A stretch of 64,000 bases of DNA from Haemophilus parainfluenzae. GTDB taxonomy: Bacteria > Pseudomonadota > Gammaproteobacteria > Enterobacterales > Pasteurellaceae. A program made the translations under genes and the position numbers. The notes beneath the pieces were generated by a model that was not told the origin of the DNA, searched no databases, and worked only from the letters and a program-made list of their open reading frames with translations. Location: NCBI RefSeq assembly GCF_014931375.1, contig NZ_CP063117.1, forward strand, positions 1,860,501 to 1,924,500, read 5' to 3'. This document shows positions 47,861 to 57,766 of the stretch, piece by piece (positions within the stretch are counted from its first letter, which is position 1; each line of letters starts with the position of its first letter).

Positions 47861-50800
47861 ATGTTGCCCCGTCTTTCTAATGTGCCACAACTTAATAACG
47901 TGGTAAGTGATTATCTTAGCGAACTCCAAAAACAGCATTTTGAAGGTGATATTGCCTCAAATTATGCCGACCGTTTAAGTCTTGCGACGGATAACAGCGT
48001 CTATCAGCAGCTTCCTCAGGCTATTTTATTCCCTAAATCTGTTGCCGATGTAGTACGTATCACCAAATTAGCCAATAAAGAGAAATACCTTCATCTAACC
48101 TTTACACCTCGCGGTGGTGGTACGGGCACCAATGGGCAATCTATTAATAACAATGTTATTGTGGATCTCTCTCGCCACATGACAGGCATTTTAGAGCTTA
48201 ATATAGAAGAACGTTGGGTTCGCGCTCAAGCAGGTGTAGTAAAAGACCAACTAAACCAATTTTTAAAACCTCACGGTTTATTCTTTGCACCGGAACTCTC
48301 CACCAGTAATCGAGCAACCCTTGGCGGTATGATTAATACTGATGCCTCTGGTCAAGGTTCATTACAATACGGTAAAACCTCTGATCACGTTTTAGCATTA
48401 CGTTCTGTTTTGATGAATGGTGAAATATTAGACACAAGTGCGGTCAAATCCGACGATGTTTTAGAAAACTACCCGCTTGCAGAAAATGGAAAAACACTAT
48501 ATCAAACGATTTTCCAACGTTGTAAAGAAAAGCGCGCCTCAATCATTCAAGATTTACCACAACTCAATCGCTTTCTCACTGGTTACGATCTTAAGAATGT
48601 CTTTAATAACGATGAAAGTGAATTTAATCTGACCCGAATTTTAACGGGGTCAGAAGGTTCACTTGCGTTTATCTGCGAAGCCAAACTCAATTTATTGCCG
48701 ATTCCGAAATATCGCACCTTAATTAATGTGAAGTACAGTTCATTTGATGCCGCACTTCGCAATGCGCCTTTTATGGTGAAAGCCAATGCCCTTTCGGTTG
48801 AAACCGTCGATTCCAAAGTGCTGAACCTTGCTAAGCAAGATATTATTTGGCATTCAGTGAAAGAACTTTTAACAGAAGAAGAACAAAATCCAATTCTTGG
48901 TTTAAACATTGTTGAATATGCGGGCAACAATCAAGCTAAAATCGACAGCCAAGTGACCGCACTGTGTCAGCAATTAGATGAAAAAATTGCACAAGGCCAA
49001 GATCATATTATCGGCTATCAACTTTGTTCTGACTTGCCTTCTATTGAACGTATTTACGCCATGCGTAAAAAAGCGGTAGGACTATTGGGGAATGCGAAAG
49101 GTGCGGCCAAACCGATTCCTTTTGTGGAAGATACCTGTGTACCACCAGAACATCTTGCAGATTACATTACGGAATTTAGAGCCTTATTAGATAGTCATAA
49201 TCTGCAATATGGGATGTTTGGCCATGTGGATGCTGGTGTATTACACGTTCGCCCCGCTTTAGACTTATGCGATAAAGAACAAGTAAAACTCTTTAAACTA
49301 ATTTCAGATGAAGTGGCAGAACTCACCGTAAAATACGGCGGTTTGTTATGGGGGGAACACGGTAAAGGCGTCCGTTCTCATTATGGCGAGAAATTTTTTA
49401 CACCTGAACTTTGGCAAGAATTACGTTATGTGAAATTTTTATTTGATCCAAATAATCGTCTGAATCCAGGTAAAATCTGTACGCCACTTAATAGCGATGC
49501 GGAACTCTATTCGATTCTCTCGCCAATGCGTGCTGACAATGATCGCCAAATCCCGATTCAGATGCGAAACGAATTCAAAGGCGCGATGAATTGTAACGGT
49601 AACGGGCTTTGCTTTAACTTTGATGAGCACAGCATTATGTGTCCTTCCATGAAAGTGAGTAAAAACCGCGTATTCTCGCCAAAAGGACGAGCTGCTATGG
49701 TGCGTGAATGGTTGCGATTAATGGCGAATGAAAACGTATCACCTGATCAATTAGATTTTCATAAAACACAAGTGAAACTGACCGCACTTGTGGAACGTTT
49801 CCGCAATAGCGTGCAGAAATGGCGTGGTGAATATGACTTCTCACATGAAGTAAAAGTAGCAATGGATACTTGTCTGGCGTGTAAAGCCTGTGCAAGTCAA
49901 TGCCCGATTAAAATTGATGTACCAAGTTTCCGTGCGAAATTTTTCCATTTCTACCACAGTCGTTATTTGCGCCCTGCCAAAGATCATCTTGTGGCGAATT
50001 TAGAAGTTGCTGCACCTTATATGGCGAAACAACCGGCATTATTCAATTATTTCACCAAACTGAAAGTTACTCAAAGCTTGGTTGAAAAAACGCTTGGCAT
50101 GACTGATTTGCCTCTCCTTTCAGAGCCAAACCTTCAACAACAATTAGTGGAAATTGGTTATCAAGGCAAAAAATTAGAAGAATTGGAAGGTCTCAGTGCA
50201 ACAGAAAAAGCCAATATGCTCTTTATCGTACAAGATCCCTATACCTCTTATTATGATGCTAAAGTGGTCCGTGATTTTGTCGCTCTCACACAAAAACTAG
50301 GTTTTGAGCCAATCATTCTGCCTTTTAAACCGAATGGAAAAGCCATGCATATTAAAGGTTTTTTAACTCGCTTTAGTAAAACAGCAAAAACACAAGCGGA
50401 GTTTTTAAATCGCGTTGCTAAATTAAATGTGCCTTTGGTCGGTGTAGATCCAGCGATTGTGCTTTCTTATCGAGATGAATATAAAGAGGCCTTAGGGAAT
50501 TCTCGCGGTGACTTCCATGTGCTCACAGCGCACGAATGGCTGACCAATCAATTAGAAAGTAACGCATTACAAAGTGCGGTGAAAAATATTGCCAAATCTG
50601 ACCGCACTTCTGAGTGGCATTTATTCCCTCATTGTACTGAATCCACCTTTATGCCAAACAGCCCAAAAGAATGGCAGAATATTTTCGCGCAATTTGGACA
50701 AACCTTGAAGGTAGAAAAAGTCGGCTGCTGTGGTATGGCGGGTGTATTTGGTCATGAAGTACAAAATCAAACCATGTCGAAAGATATTTACGACGTATCA

Positions 50801-50938
50801 TGGGGCAAAAAATTACAAGGTAAAGATCCAAATCATTGTCTCGCAACTGGCTATTCCTGCCGTAGCCAAGTGAAGCGATATGAAAAAGCCATCTTGAAAC
50901 ACCCTGTTCAAGCATTGCTTGAAGTATTGAATAACTAG
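47861..50938 (+). CDS. ydiJ: FAD and 4Fe-4S D-2-hydroxyglutarate dehydrogenase, YdiJ family
   Basis: The 1025-residue protein fuses a FAD-linked oxidase to iron-sulphur domains, as in E. coli YdiJ (1018 residues). The FAD-binding domain shows FTPRGGGTGTNGQS near residue 83 and GSEGSLAFI near 270. The catalytic cap has GHVDAGVLHVRPAL. A 4Fe-4S ferredoxin motif CLACKACASQCP lies near residue 670, and two CCG-type cysteine motifs follow (HCTESTFMP near 925 and GCCGMAG near 956). It oxidises D-2-hydroxyglutarate and likely passes electrons to the respiratory chain. The ATG at 47861 is preferred; upstream in-frame codons lie in leader sequence. Three or more uptake signals are inside. Confidence 0.9.
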   Translation: MLPRLSNVPQLNNVVSDYLSELQKQHFEGDIASNYADRLSLATDNSVYQQLPQAILFPKSVADVVRITKLANKEKYLHLTFTPRGGGTGTNGQSINNNVIVDLSRHMTGILELNIEERWVRAQAGVVKDQLNQFLKPHGLFFAPELSTSNRATLGGMINTDASGQGSLQYGKTSDHVLALRSVLMNGEILDTSAVKSDDVLENYPLAENGKTLYQTIFQRCKEKRASIIQDLPQLNRFLTGYDLKNVFNNDESEFNLTRILTGSEGSLAFICEAKLNLLPIPKYRTLINVKYSSFDAALRNAPFMVKANALSVETVDSKVLNLAKQDIIWHSVKELLTEEEQNPILGLNIVEYAGNNQAKIDSQVTALCQQLDEKIAQGQDHIIGYQLCSDLPSIERIYAMRKKAVGLLGNAKGAAKPIPFVEDTCVPPEHLADYITEFRALLDSHNLQYGMFGHVDAGVLHVRPALDLCDKEQVKLFKLISDEVAELTVKYGGLLWGEHGKGVRSHYGEKFFTPELWQELRYVKFLFDPNNRLNPGKICTPLNSDAELYSILSPMRADNDRQIPIQMRNEFKGAMNCNGNGLCFNFDEHSIMCPSMKVSKNRVFSPKGRAAMVREWLRLMANENVSPDQLDFHKTQVKLTALVERFRNSVQKWRGEYDFSHEVKVAMDTCLACKACASQCPIKIDVPSFRAKFFHFYHSRYLRPAKDHLVANLEVAAPYMAKQPALFNYFTKLKVTQSLVEKTLGMTDLPLLSEPNLQQQLVEIGYQGKKLEELEGLSATEKANMLFIVQDPYTSYYDAKVVRDFVALTQKLGFEPIILPFKPNGKAMHIKGFLTRFSKTAKTQAEFLNRVAKLNVPLVGVDPAIVLSYRDEYKEALGNSRGDFHVLTAHEWLTNQLESNALQSAVKNIAKSDRTSEWHLFPHCTESTFMPNSPKEWQNIFAQFGQTLKVEKVGCCGMAGVFGHEVQNQTMSKDIYDVSWGKKLQGKDPNHCLATGYSCRSQVKRYEKAILKHPVQALLEVLNN

Positions 50939-50976
50939 AATAGATTTTCTACTTACCACAATATCGCAGAAAATAA

Positions 50977-51007
50977 AAAGCGGTCAGACTTTAAATCTGA
51001 CCGCTTT
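50977..51007. terminator. Bidirectional terminator between ydiJ and valS
   Basis: AAAGCGGTCAGA and TCTGACCGCTTT form a 12-bp stem between convergent genes. The half-sites resemble uptake signals but lack the central TG, so they are degenerate or unrelated. Confidence 0.85.
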
Positions 51008-51020
51008 CTTTATTTAAAAA

Positions 51021-53885
51021 CTACAACGCTTCAATCGCTTTATACTGCTCTTGGATTTTTTCTAATCCAGATTGGTATTCTGCTTGTTTTTCACGTTCTT
51101 TCGCAATCACCGCTTCAGGCGCTTTAGCCACGAAAGCTTCGTTGCTAAGTTTGTTTTCGATACGTTTAACTTCATTTTGATATTTTTCAATCTCTTTGGT
51201 TAAACGGGCAAGCTCTGCTTCTTTATTGATAAAGCCGGCCATTGGCACAAGTAATTCAGCATTGCCAACGAGTTTCGCTACCGCAAGCGGTGCGGTTTCG
51301 TTTGTCGCTAACACTTGAACGTTATCTAATTTCGCCATGGCTTTTAAAAGAGCGGTCTGTTTTTCGAGAATTTTTGCATTTTCTGCACTTAAATTACGGA
51401 ATAACAGATCTAAGCCTTTGCTTGGTGCGATGTTGCTTTCTGCACGGATATTACGCACCGCAACGATCACTTCTTTTAACCACTCAATTTCAGCTTCTGC
51501 TTCTGGATCAAAACCGTTCTCTTCCACTTTCGGGAATGGTTGTAACATAATGCTGTCAGCTGTAATACCCACAAATCCTTTCACTTTTTGCCAAATTTCT
51601 TCGGTAATAAATGGAATAAGCGGATGTGCTAAACGTAATAATTTTTCTAACACATGAACCAAAGTTTGGCTTGCCGCACGGATTTGTGCTGCATTGCCGT
51701 TGGCAAATACCGGTTTAGTCAATTCTAAATACCAGTCACAGAATTGGTTCCAAGTAAACTCATAAATCGCATTGGCACAAAGGTCAAAACGATATTGGCT
51801 TAATGAGTTACGGAAAGTTTCCACTGTGCGGTTGAATTCTGATTGAATCCAACGATCCGCTAATGAGAATTCGATCTCGCCTTCGCTTAAATCTAATTTT
51901 TCATTCGTAAGAACGAAACGGCTTGCATTCCATAATTTGTTACAGAAATTACGGTAGCCCTCTAAACGTTTCATATCCCAGTTGATATCACGGCCGTTTG
52001 AAGCCAATGCTGCTAATGTGAAACGCAATGCGTCTGTACCGTGAGCCGCAATACCTTCAGCAAATTCTTTGCGCGTTGCTTTAGCAATTTTCTCTGCTAA
52101 TTGCGGCTGCATCATGTTGCCAGTGCGTTTTTCAAGTAAATCTTCAAGGCTAATACCGTCAATCATATCGATTGGGTCAAGTACGTTACCTTTCGATTTC
52201 GACATTTTTTGACCTTGTTCATCACGGATTAAGCCCGTTACGTATACCGTTTTGAATGGCACTTGTGGTTTGCCGTTTTCATCTTTTACGAAGTGCATCG
52301 TAAACATAATCATACGCGCAACCCAGAAGAAGATGATGTCGAAGCCGGTAATCAACACATCCGTTGGGTGGAACATTTTGAGCTCTTTGGTTTGCTCTGG
52401 CCAACCTAAAGTTGAGAATGTCCATAAGCCTGATGAGAACCACGTGTCTAACACGTCTTCATCTTGCTTGAGTTCAACCGCAGAATCTAAGTTATATTTT
52501 GACCGCACTTCTTCTTCGTTGCGTGCAACATACACGTTGCCTTCCGCGTCATACCACGCAGGAATGCGGTGTCCCCACCAAAGTTGGCGAGAGATACACC
52601 AATCTTGAATATCACGCATCCAAGAGAAGTAAAGGTTTTCGTATTGTTTCGGTACGAATTGGATTTCACCATCTTCCACCGCTTTAATCGCCACATCGGC
52701 AAGCGGTTTCACGCTCACATACCATTGGTCGGTTAACATCGGCTCGATTGGCACACCACCACGGTCGCCATAAGGCACTTTGAGATCGTGTGGTTTGATT
52801 TCGTCTAATAAACCAAGCGCTTCAAAATCTGCCACGATTTTCTTACGTGCAGCGAAACGCTCTAAGCCACGGTAATCAGCTGGAATAGTTGCTTCATAGC
52901 CAGCAAGTGGTTTGCCGTCTGTGCCGATAATTTCCGCTTCATCACGAATATCCGCATTTAAGGTTAATACGTTAACCATTGGCAAACTGTGGCGTTTACC
53001 CACTTCGTAGTCGTTGAAGTCGTGCGCAGGGGTAATTTTCACCACACCAGTACCGAACTCACGATCGACATATTCATCGGCAATAATTGGAATTTCACGG
53101 TTTGCCAATGGCAGAACCACAGTTTTACCGATTAAAGATTGATAACGTTCATCTTCAGGATGCACTGCAACAGCCGTATCGCCCAACATGGTTTCTGGAC
53201 GCGTGGTTGCCACCACTAAATAATCTTTACCATCTGCCGTTTTCGCACCGTTAGCTAACGGATAGCGGAAATGCCAAAGGGAACCTTTGCTCTCTTTATT
53301 TTCCACTTCTAAATCAGAAATCGCGGTGTGAAGTTTCGGATCCCAGTTTACTAAGCGTTTGCCACGGTAAATCAAGCCTTCTTCATGCAAGCGAACAAAT
53401 ACTTCTTTTACCGCGTTAGATAAACCATCGTCCATAGTGAAACGCTCACGTTCCCAGTCGATAGAGTTCCCTAAACGGCGCATTTGTTGGCTGATTGTGC
53501 CACCAGAATAGGCTTTCCAATCCCAGATTTTGTTGATGAACGCTTCACGACCATAATCATGGCGTGTTTTGCCTTCTTCAGCGGCAATTTTACGTTCAAC
53601 CACCATTTGGGTTGCGATACCCGCGTGGTCTGTCCCCGCTTGCCATAAGGTGTTATGCCCTTCCATACGGTTAAAACGGATTAAGGTATCCATTAAGGTT
53701 TGTTGGAAAGCGTGCCCCATGTGTAGGGAACCCGTTACATTCGGTGGCGGAATCGCAATGCAATAGCTCGGTGCGTTTTCATTTTCAGACGGTTTAAAAT
53801 AACCGCTCTCTTCCCAATGTTGATAAAGGGCTTGTTCTACCGCAGACGGATTAAAACGGTCTGCCATTTCGAATTTTTGTGTCAT
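51021..53885 (-). CDS. valS: Valyl-tRNA synthetase
   Basis: The 954-residue class I synthetase has the HIGH motif in [16 protein letters not shown] (about residues 42-57), an editing CP1 domain ([19 protein letters not shown]), the KMSKS motif in [14 protein letters not shown] near 555, and the C-terminal coiled coil (about 885-950, rich in Lys/Glu) that binds tRNA. Length matches E. coli ValS. In many gammaproteobacteria it directly follows holC; here two genes separate them. Start ATG at 53885 follows AAAGAGAAA. Confidence 0.98.
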   Translation of the reverse strand: MTQKFEMADRFNPSAVEQALYQHWEESGYFKPSENENAPSYCIAIPPPNVTGSLHMGHAFQQTLMDTLIRFNRMEGHNTLWQAGTDHAGIATQMVVERKIAAEEGKTRHDYGREAFINKIWDWKAYSGGTISQQMRRLGNSIDWERERFTMDDGLSNAVKEVFVRLHEEGLIYRGKRLVNWDPKLHTAISDLEVENKESKGSLWHFRYPLANGAKTADGKDYLVVATTRPETMLGDTAVAVHPEDERYQSLIGKTVVLPLANREIPIIADEYVDREFGTGVVKITPAHDFNDYEVGKRHSLPMVNVLTLNADIRDEAEIIGTDGKPLAGYEATIPADYRGLERFAARKKIVADFEALGLLDEIKPHDLKVPYGDRGGVPIEPMLTDQWYVSVKPLADVAIKAVEDGEIQFVPKQYENLYFSWMRDIQDWCISRQLWWGHRIPAWYDAEGNVYVARNEEEVRSKYNLDSAVELKQDEDVLDTWFSSGLWTFSTLGWPEQTKELKMFHPTDVLITGFDIIFFWVARMIMFTMHFVKDENGKPQVPFKTVYVTGLIRDEQGQKMSKSKGNVLDPIDMIDGISLEDLLEKRTGNMMQPQLAEKIAKATRKEFAEGIAAHGTDALRFTLAALASNGRDINWDMKRLEGYRNFCNKLWNASRFVLTNEKLDLSEGEIEFSLADRWIQSEFNRTVETFRNSLSQYRFDLCANAIYEFTWNQFCDWYLELTKPVFANGNAAQIRAASQTLVHVLEKLLRLAHPLIPFITEEIWQKVKGFVGITADSIMLQPFPKVEENGFDPEAEAEIEWLKEVIVAVRNIRAESNIAPSKGLDLLFRNLSAENAKILEKQTALLKAMAKLDNVQVLATNETAPLAVAKLVGNAELLVPMAGFINKEAELARLTKEIEKYQNEVKRIENKLSNEAFVAKAPEAVIAKEREKQAEYQSGLEKIQEQYKAIEAL

Positions 53886-53916
53886 TTATTTTCTCTTTAA
53901 CTAACTTACAATCTAA

Positions 53917-54558
53917 CTACTCACATTCAGGAAGATCCCATTTTTTTGCGGGAATTTCATTCTTATAACGAATAATAGTATCATTTTCGCTGAGTAATCC
54001 ATCTAATGTATAATGTCTCTTTGTTGTTTCACTATAGGTATCCTTTTTATAAGTCCCATTTTTATCCGGTAAAAGATAGAAAATCTCATTAATATCCTCA
54101 TCCATCTTTAAAATTGGTATAGGTTTATTAGCTATTCGTTGAAAATAATAATACCCTTTATTCTCAACAATAAATTTAAAAGTTTGAGAGCTTATATTGG
54201 AATTATTAGATCTTTTTGTTAATTGCACATAGGATCCAGCCTTTACTCTACTTTCAGATAAATATTTTTCGGAGTCTTTAAATGGTGAATTATTAAATAC
54301 TCCATTTTGAAAATCAGGTAGAAAAAGCTCACGTAAAACTAAAACTCTTCGAGGGCCATCTTGTACTAAACATTGCTTAACATCATCTTTCTTATAAATA
54401 GTTATAAGATGAGTTGCGTAATTTTTTACACTTAATGTGCCATAGTCACTACCTGCATAATCTTTATACTTCGGATATATCCCATCGAAACTAAGACATG
54501 CAGACAACGACTGAAAAATAGGAAGTAATAAAATCAGTCTAATATATTTTATATGCAT
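53917..54558 (-). CDS. Uncharacterised AT-rich lipoprotein
   Basis: The 213-residue protein has a basic-hydrophobic signal (MHIKYIRLILLLPIFQ) and a lipobox L-S-A-C with lipidated Cys21. The mature protein is rich in Tyr, Asn and Lys, with short beta-like stretches (YGTLSVKNYATHLITIYKK, GYYYFQRIANKP) and two further Cys (near residues 63 and 212). I recognise no family. The DNA is more AT-rich than its neighbours and holds no full uptake signal. It lies between valS and yqfB on the minus strand, with gaps of 31 and 12 bases. It is likely real because of the lipobox, but the ribosome site (AGAGGGAATC) is the only other support. Possible later acquisition. Confidence 0.7.
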   Translation of the reverse strand: MHIKYIRLILLLPIFQSLSACLSFDGIYPKYKDYAGSDYGTLSVKNYATHLITIYKKDDVKQCLVQDGPRRVLVLRELFLPDFQNGVFNNSPFKDSEKYLSESRVKAGSYVQLTKRSNNSNISSQTFKFIVENKGYYYFQRIANKPIPILKMDEDINEIFYLLPDKNGTYKKDTYSETTKRHYTLDGLLSENDTIIRYKNEIPAKKWDLPECE

Positions 54559-54570
54559 GATTCCCTCTGA

Positions 54571-54876
54571 TTATTTTATCTTAAAATTGATTAATACGAA
54601 CTTATCTTCACTAGGATAAATCGCCTTAATCACCTCTTTCAATTCCGCCAAACTCATATTCTCCTGCTTCGCATGTTGTTCTGTCAGTTCATCAAGAGTA
54701 ATAGGCGATACACTTAACACTTCAATCGTGCAGAAATATTGATTATCCTCAAATCGACCAACACGTAAGATATCACCTGCTTTAAAATGGCTTTCGGATT
54801 TATCTCGAATCGTGATGGTTTTACGCCCTGCGAGAATATCGGCTTCGAAGCGTTGATAAAAGGTAATATCGTTCAT
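54571..54876 (-). CDS. yqfB: ASCH-domain N4-acetylcytidine amidohydrolase YqfB
   Basis: The 101-residue protein is nearly identical in pattern to E. coli Yqf[34 protein letters not shown] (residues 3-35, holding the catalytic Lys and Thr) and [28 protein letters not shown]. YqfB hydrolyses N4-acetylcytidine to cytidine. An uptake signal lies just upstream. It lies between the orphan lipoprotein and holC. Confidence 0.93.
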   Translation of the reverse strand: MNDITFYQRFEADILAGRKTITIRDKSESHFKAGDILRVGRFEDNQYFCTIEVLSVSPITLDELTEQHAKQENMSLAELKEVIKAIYPSEDKFVLINFKIK

Positions 54877-54949
54877 AAAGTGCGGTCAATTTTTAAGTGT
54901 TTTTTGTAACCATCCCCCTCTTTGGCAAAGAGGGGTGTTTTTTATATCG

Positions 54950-55381
54950 TTATACCTGCTCCGTGCTCAACGTCCAGCCTAACTGTCTCAGTTGTTTATA
55001 ACGTTCACGCGCTTGGGCTTTTTGCGTTTCTTCTACCGGTACAAAATCAATTAATTGTGTAAAGCTGTGGCTAAAATCCGGCACTTCCATTTGTAAATTG
55101 ATCAGCAAATCTCGACGTTGGGCATTGCGTTTGCCTTTCCAACTAATCTCAATTGGCGGTGCATATTGTGTTGCTTCGCCCGAAAGATTATGAGGAACAA
55201 ACTCATTTGGATCCCGTTGCCATAATGCTTCATCAATTAAAAATGCTTGCTCTTCTGTTTCGCAAGCGATTAACACTCGCTTGCCTAAACGCCATGCTTG
55301 AGCGGCAAGATCACAGGCAAGTTGCTCAACTGTTATCTTCTTTTCTGGATTTAAGAGATAAAATTGTGCGTTTTTTGCCAT
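54950..55381 (-). CDS. holC: DNA polymerase III chi subunit HolC
   Basis: The 143-residue protein matches HolC: AQFYLLNPEKKITVEQLACDLAAQAWRLGKRVLIACETEEQAFLIDEALW at the N-terminus, and FVPHNLSGEATQYAPPIEISW with the usual W-x-x-D-P-x-x-F-V-P-H pattern just before. Chi links the clamp-loader psi subunit to SSB at the replication fork. The usual downstream neighbour valS is displaced by two genes. It diverges from fumC. Confidence 0.92.
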   Translation of the reverse strand: MAKNAQFYLLNPEKKITVEQLACDLAAQAWRLGKRVLIACETEEQAFLIDEALWQRDPNEFVPHNLSGEATQYAPPIEISWKGKRNAQRRDLLINLQMEVPDFSHSFTQLIDFVPVEETQKAQARERYKQLRQLGWTLSTEQV

Positions 55382-55507
55382 GATTGCGACTTCCTCATTT
55401 ATCGTTTTGTAAACTGGCGGATTTTATCAAAAAAGCCCTAAAAAATAAATCATCAACAAAGTGATTAACGAAAATAGAAAAAACACGAAAATTTTTTACC
55501 GCACTTT

Positions 55508-55523
55508 TATGATCTACATCACA
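55508..55523 (+). promoter_or_regulatory. Candidate CRP site upstream of fumC
   Basis: TATGATCTACATCACA differs from the TGTGA-N6-TCACA consensus by one base. A possible -10 element TATGTT lies at 55542-55547, which would put the site at about -39, near the class II position. An uptake signal overlaps the left flank. Confidence 0.6.
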
Positions 55524-55619
55524 AAAATAACTTTTAACCTTTATGTTACATTCCATTCATAACTCGTAGGTGTTAGAATTTTCGAGATTTGTTTTTATTT
55601 TTGATGATAGGAGTATCAC

Positions 55620-57014
55620 ATGGCATTTCGTATTGAAAAAGACACTATGGGCGAAGTTCAAGTTCCTGCAGATAAATACTGGGCAGCACAAACCGAACGT
55701 TCCCGTAACAACTTCAAAATTGGTCCGGCAGCCTCTATGCCGCACGAAATTATTGAAGCGTTCGGTTATTTGAAAAAAGCCGCTGCTTTCGCAAACTGCG
55801 ATTTAGGTGTATTACCTGCAGAAAAACGTGATTTAATCGCAACTGCCTGTGATGAAATCCTTGCAGGAAAATTAGACGACCAATTCCCATTAGTCATTTG
55901 GCAAACCGGTTCAGGTACACAATCAAACATGAACGTGAACGAAGTAGTGGCAAACCGTGCTCACGTTTTACATGGTGGTAAATTAGGTGAAAAATCATTT
56001 ATCCACCCAAATGATGATGTGAACAAATCCCAATCTTCAAATGATACTTTCCCAACTGCAATGCACATTGCGGCATACAAAAAAGTAGTTGAACACACCA
56101 TTCCTTGTGTAGAACGTTTACAAAAAACTTTCGCTAAAAAATCAGCGGAATTTAAAGATGTGGTAAAAATTGGCCGTACTCACTTAATGGATGCAACCCC
56201 ATTAACATTAGGTCAAGAATTCTCTGCTTATGCAGCACAATTGGATTTCGGTTTACGTGCACTGAGAAATACTCTTCCACACTTAAGCCAATTAGCACTT
56301 GGTGGTACTGCAGTAGGTACTGGTTTAAATACACCAAAAGGCTATGATGTGAAAGTGGCAGATTACATTGCAAAATTCACTGGCTTACCATTCGTGACAG
56401 CAGAAAACAAATTTGAAGCATTAGCTGCACACGATGCGATTGTGGAAACTCACGGTGCAATTAAACAATTAGCGATGAGCTTATTCAAAATTGCAAACGA
56501 CATTCGTTTATTAGCATCAGGACCTCGTTCTGGTATCGGTGAAATCTTAATTCCTGAAAATGAACCAGGTTCTTCAATCATGCCGGGTAAAGTGAACCCA
56601 ACTCAATGTGAAGCATTAACCATGGTATGTGCACAAGTATTCGGTAACGATACCACTATCTCTTTCGTTGGCTCACAAGGTCACTTCCAATTAAACGTAT
56701 TTAACCCTGTCATGGTGGCAAATTTCTTACAATCTGCACAATTATTGGGTGATGCTTGCGTATCATTTGATGAACACTGCGCAACCGGTATTCAACCAAA
56801 CTACCCTCGCATTAAACAACAATTGGAAAATTCATTGATGTTAGTAACCGCACTTAATACACACATTGGTTACGAAAATGCAGCAAAAATTGCGAAAACT
56901 GCACACAAAAACGGTACAACCTTACGTGAAGAAGCGATTAACTTAGGCTTAGTTTCAGCCGAAGATTTCGACAAATGGGTTCGTCCAGAAGATATGGTCG
57001 GTAGCTTAAAATAA
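55620..57014 (+). CDS. fumC: Class II fumarate hydratase
   Basis: The 464-residue enzyme interconverts fumarate and malate without an iron-sulphur cluster. The superfamily signature [17 protein letters not shown] (about residues 318-334) carries the catalytic Ser loop. [19 protein letters not shown], the fumarate-binding NDD-type [11 protein letters not shown] and [16 protein letters not shown] match class II enzymes. The start follows ATAGGAGTATC. The last uptake signal in the gene is near 56857. It is monocistronic with a terminator. Confidence 0.97.
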   Translation: MAFRIEKDTMGEVQVPADKYWAAQTERSRNNFKIGPAASMPHEIIEAFGYLKKAAAFANCDLGVLPAEKRDLIATACDEILAGKLDDQFPLVIWQTGSGTQSNMNVNEVVANRAHVLHGGKLGEKSFIHPNDDVNKSQSSNDTFPTAMHIAAYKKVVEHTIPCVERLQKTFAKKSAEFKDVVKIGRTHLMDATPLTLGQEFSAYAAQLDFGLRALRNTLPHLSQLALGGTAVGTGLNTPKGYDVKVADYIAKFTGLPFVTAENKFEALAAHDAIVETHGAIKQLAMSLFKIANDIRLLASGPRSGIGEILIPENEPGSSIMPGKVNPTQCEALTMVCAQVFGNDTTISFVGSQGHFQLNVFNPVMVANFLQSAQLLGDACVSFDEHCATGIQPNYPRIKQQLENSLMLVTALNTHIGYENAAKIAKTAHKNGTTLREEAINLGLVSAEDFDKWVRPEDMVGSLK

Positions 57015-57036
57015 ACTCCCCCAATAATTTGATGTC

Positions 57037-57060
57037 AAAGGCAGGTATTCCTGCCTTTTT
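57037..57060 (+). terminator. Terminator of fumC
   Basis: AAAGGCAGG-TATT-CCTGCCTTT forms a 9-bp stem followed by TTTATTTG, 22 bases past the fumC stop. Confidence 0.9.
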
Positions 57061-57126
57061 ATTTGTGTTTTTTTAGAGGGCTTTTTTGTTATAATCACGG
57101 CAATATTTTTGATATGAAAAAAAACT

Positions 57127-57729
57127 ATGAAACTGAAATTTATTATTGCTGCTATTTCAGCCTTATTTTCCACCGCACTTTTTGCCCAATGGCAACCAGT
57201 TGGCAATGCTGAATACACATGGGGGCCATTCCATGTTTACACTGTCGGCTTGTATTCTGAAACGGGGTCATATGAAAAGAATGAACGTCCGTTAATGTTT
57301 TCGATTAAATATGAGAAACCAGTTGAAGGGAAAAATTTCGCCATTGCTTTAACTAAAGAAATGGAAGCCCAAAACTTAAGTAAAGATGACACCACCGCAT
57401 GGCTGAAAAAAATGCAGGAAATCTTCCCTGATTTTTCACCAAGCGACATTTTAAATTTTGTTGCCTTAGCGGATAAAGGCTATTTTGTGTTAAATGACAC
57501 CGTGTTAGATCACGAATTCGATCAAAAATTTACACAAGCGTTTATTGATGTGTGGCTTTCAGATAAAAGTAGTTTTATCAAATTGCAACCGCAATTATTA
57601 GGTAAAGAAAAACCGGCTCACGATAGCAAAGAATTTCAACATCAACCGGCAAGCGAGCCTTTTGATGAAGAAAATACGATGCCGGAATTACCACCAAATT
57701 ACGATTTTAAACAAGACGCAAAAGGATAA
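57127..57729 (+). CDS. Secreted chalcone isomerase-like domain protein
   Basis: The 200-residue protein has a signal peptide (1-20, ending ALFA-QWQP) and a domain (about 25-160) that fits the bacterial chalcone-isomerase-like family (Chalcone_3). Its marks are YTWGPFHVYTVGLYSETGSY, RPLMFSIKYEKPVEGKNFAIAL and the closing FIDVWLSDKSSFIKLQPQLLG. These bacterial proteins lack known chalcone substrates and may bind fatty acids or other lipids. An acidic tail rich in Glu, Pro and Asp follows from residue 165. An uptake signal encodes part of the signal peptide. It has no obvious operon partner; the assignment is by remembered pattern. Confidence 0.72.
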   Translation: MKLKFIIAAISALFSTALFAQWQPVGNAEYTWGPFHVYTVGLYSETGSYEKNERPLMFSIKYEKPVEGKNFAIALTKEMEAQNLSKDDTTAWLKKMQEIFPDFSPSDILNFVALADKGYFVLNDTVLDHEFDQKFTQAFIDVWLSDKSSFIKLQPQLLGKEKPAHDSKEFQHQPASEPFDEENTMPELPPNYDFKQDAKG

Positions 57730-57734
57730 ACAAC

Positions 57735-57761
57735 AAGGGCGAACATGAATAGTTCGCCCTT
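57735..57761. terminator. Bidirectional terminator between the chalcone-isomerase-like gene and rimK
   Basis: AAGGGCGAAC and GTTCGCCCTT form a 10-bp stem with a seven-base loop between convergent genes, followed by TTTCTTTT. Confidence 0.87.
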
Positions 57762-57766
57762 TTCTT

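Noticed and set aside
54905..54940. Hairpin CCCCTCTTTG/CAAAGAGGGG as the holC terminator
   Set aside because: The T-run lies on the plus-strand side, while holC and yqfB read leftward, and no plus-strand gene ends there. Its role is unclear.
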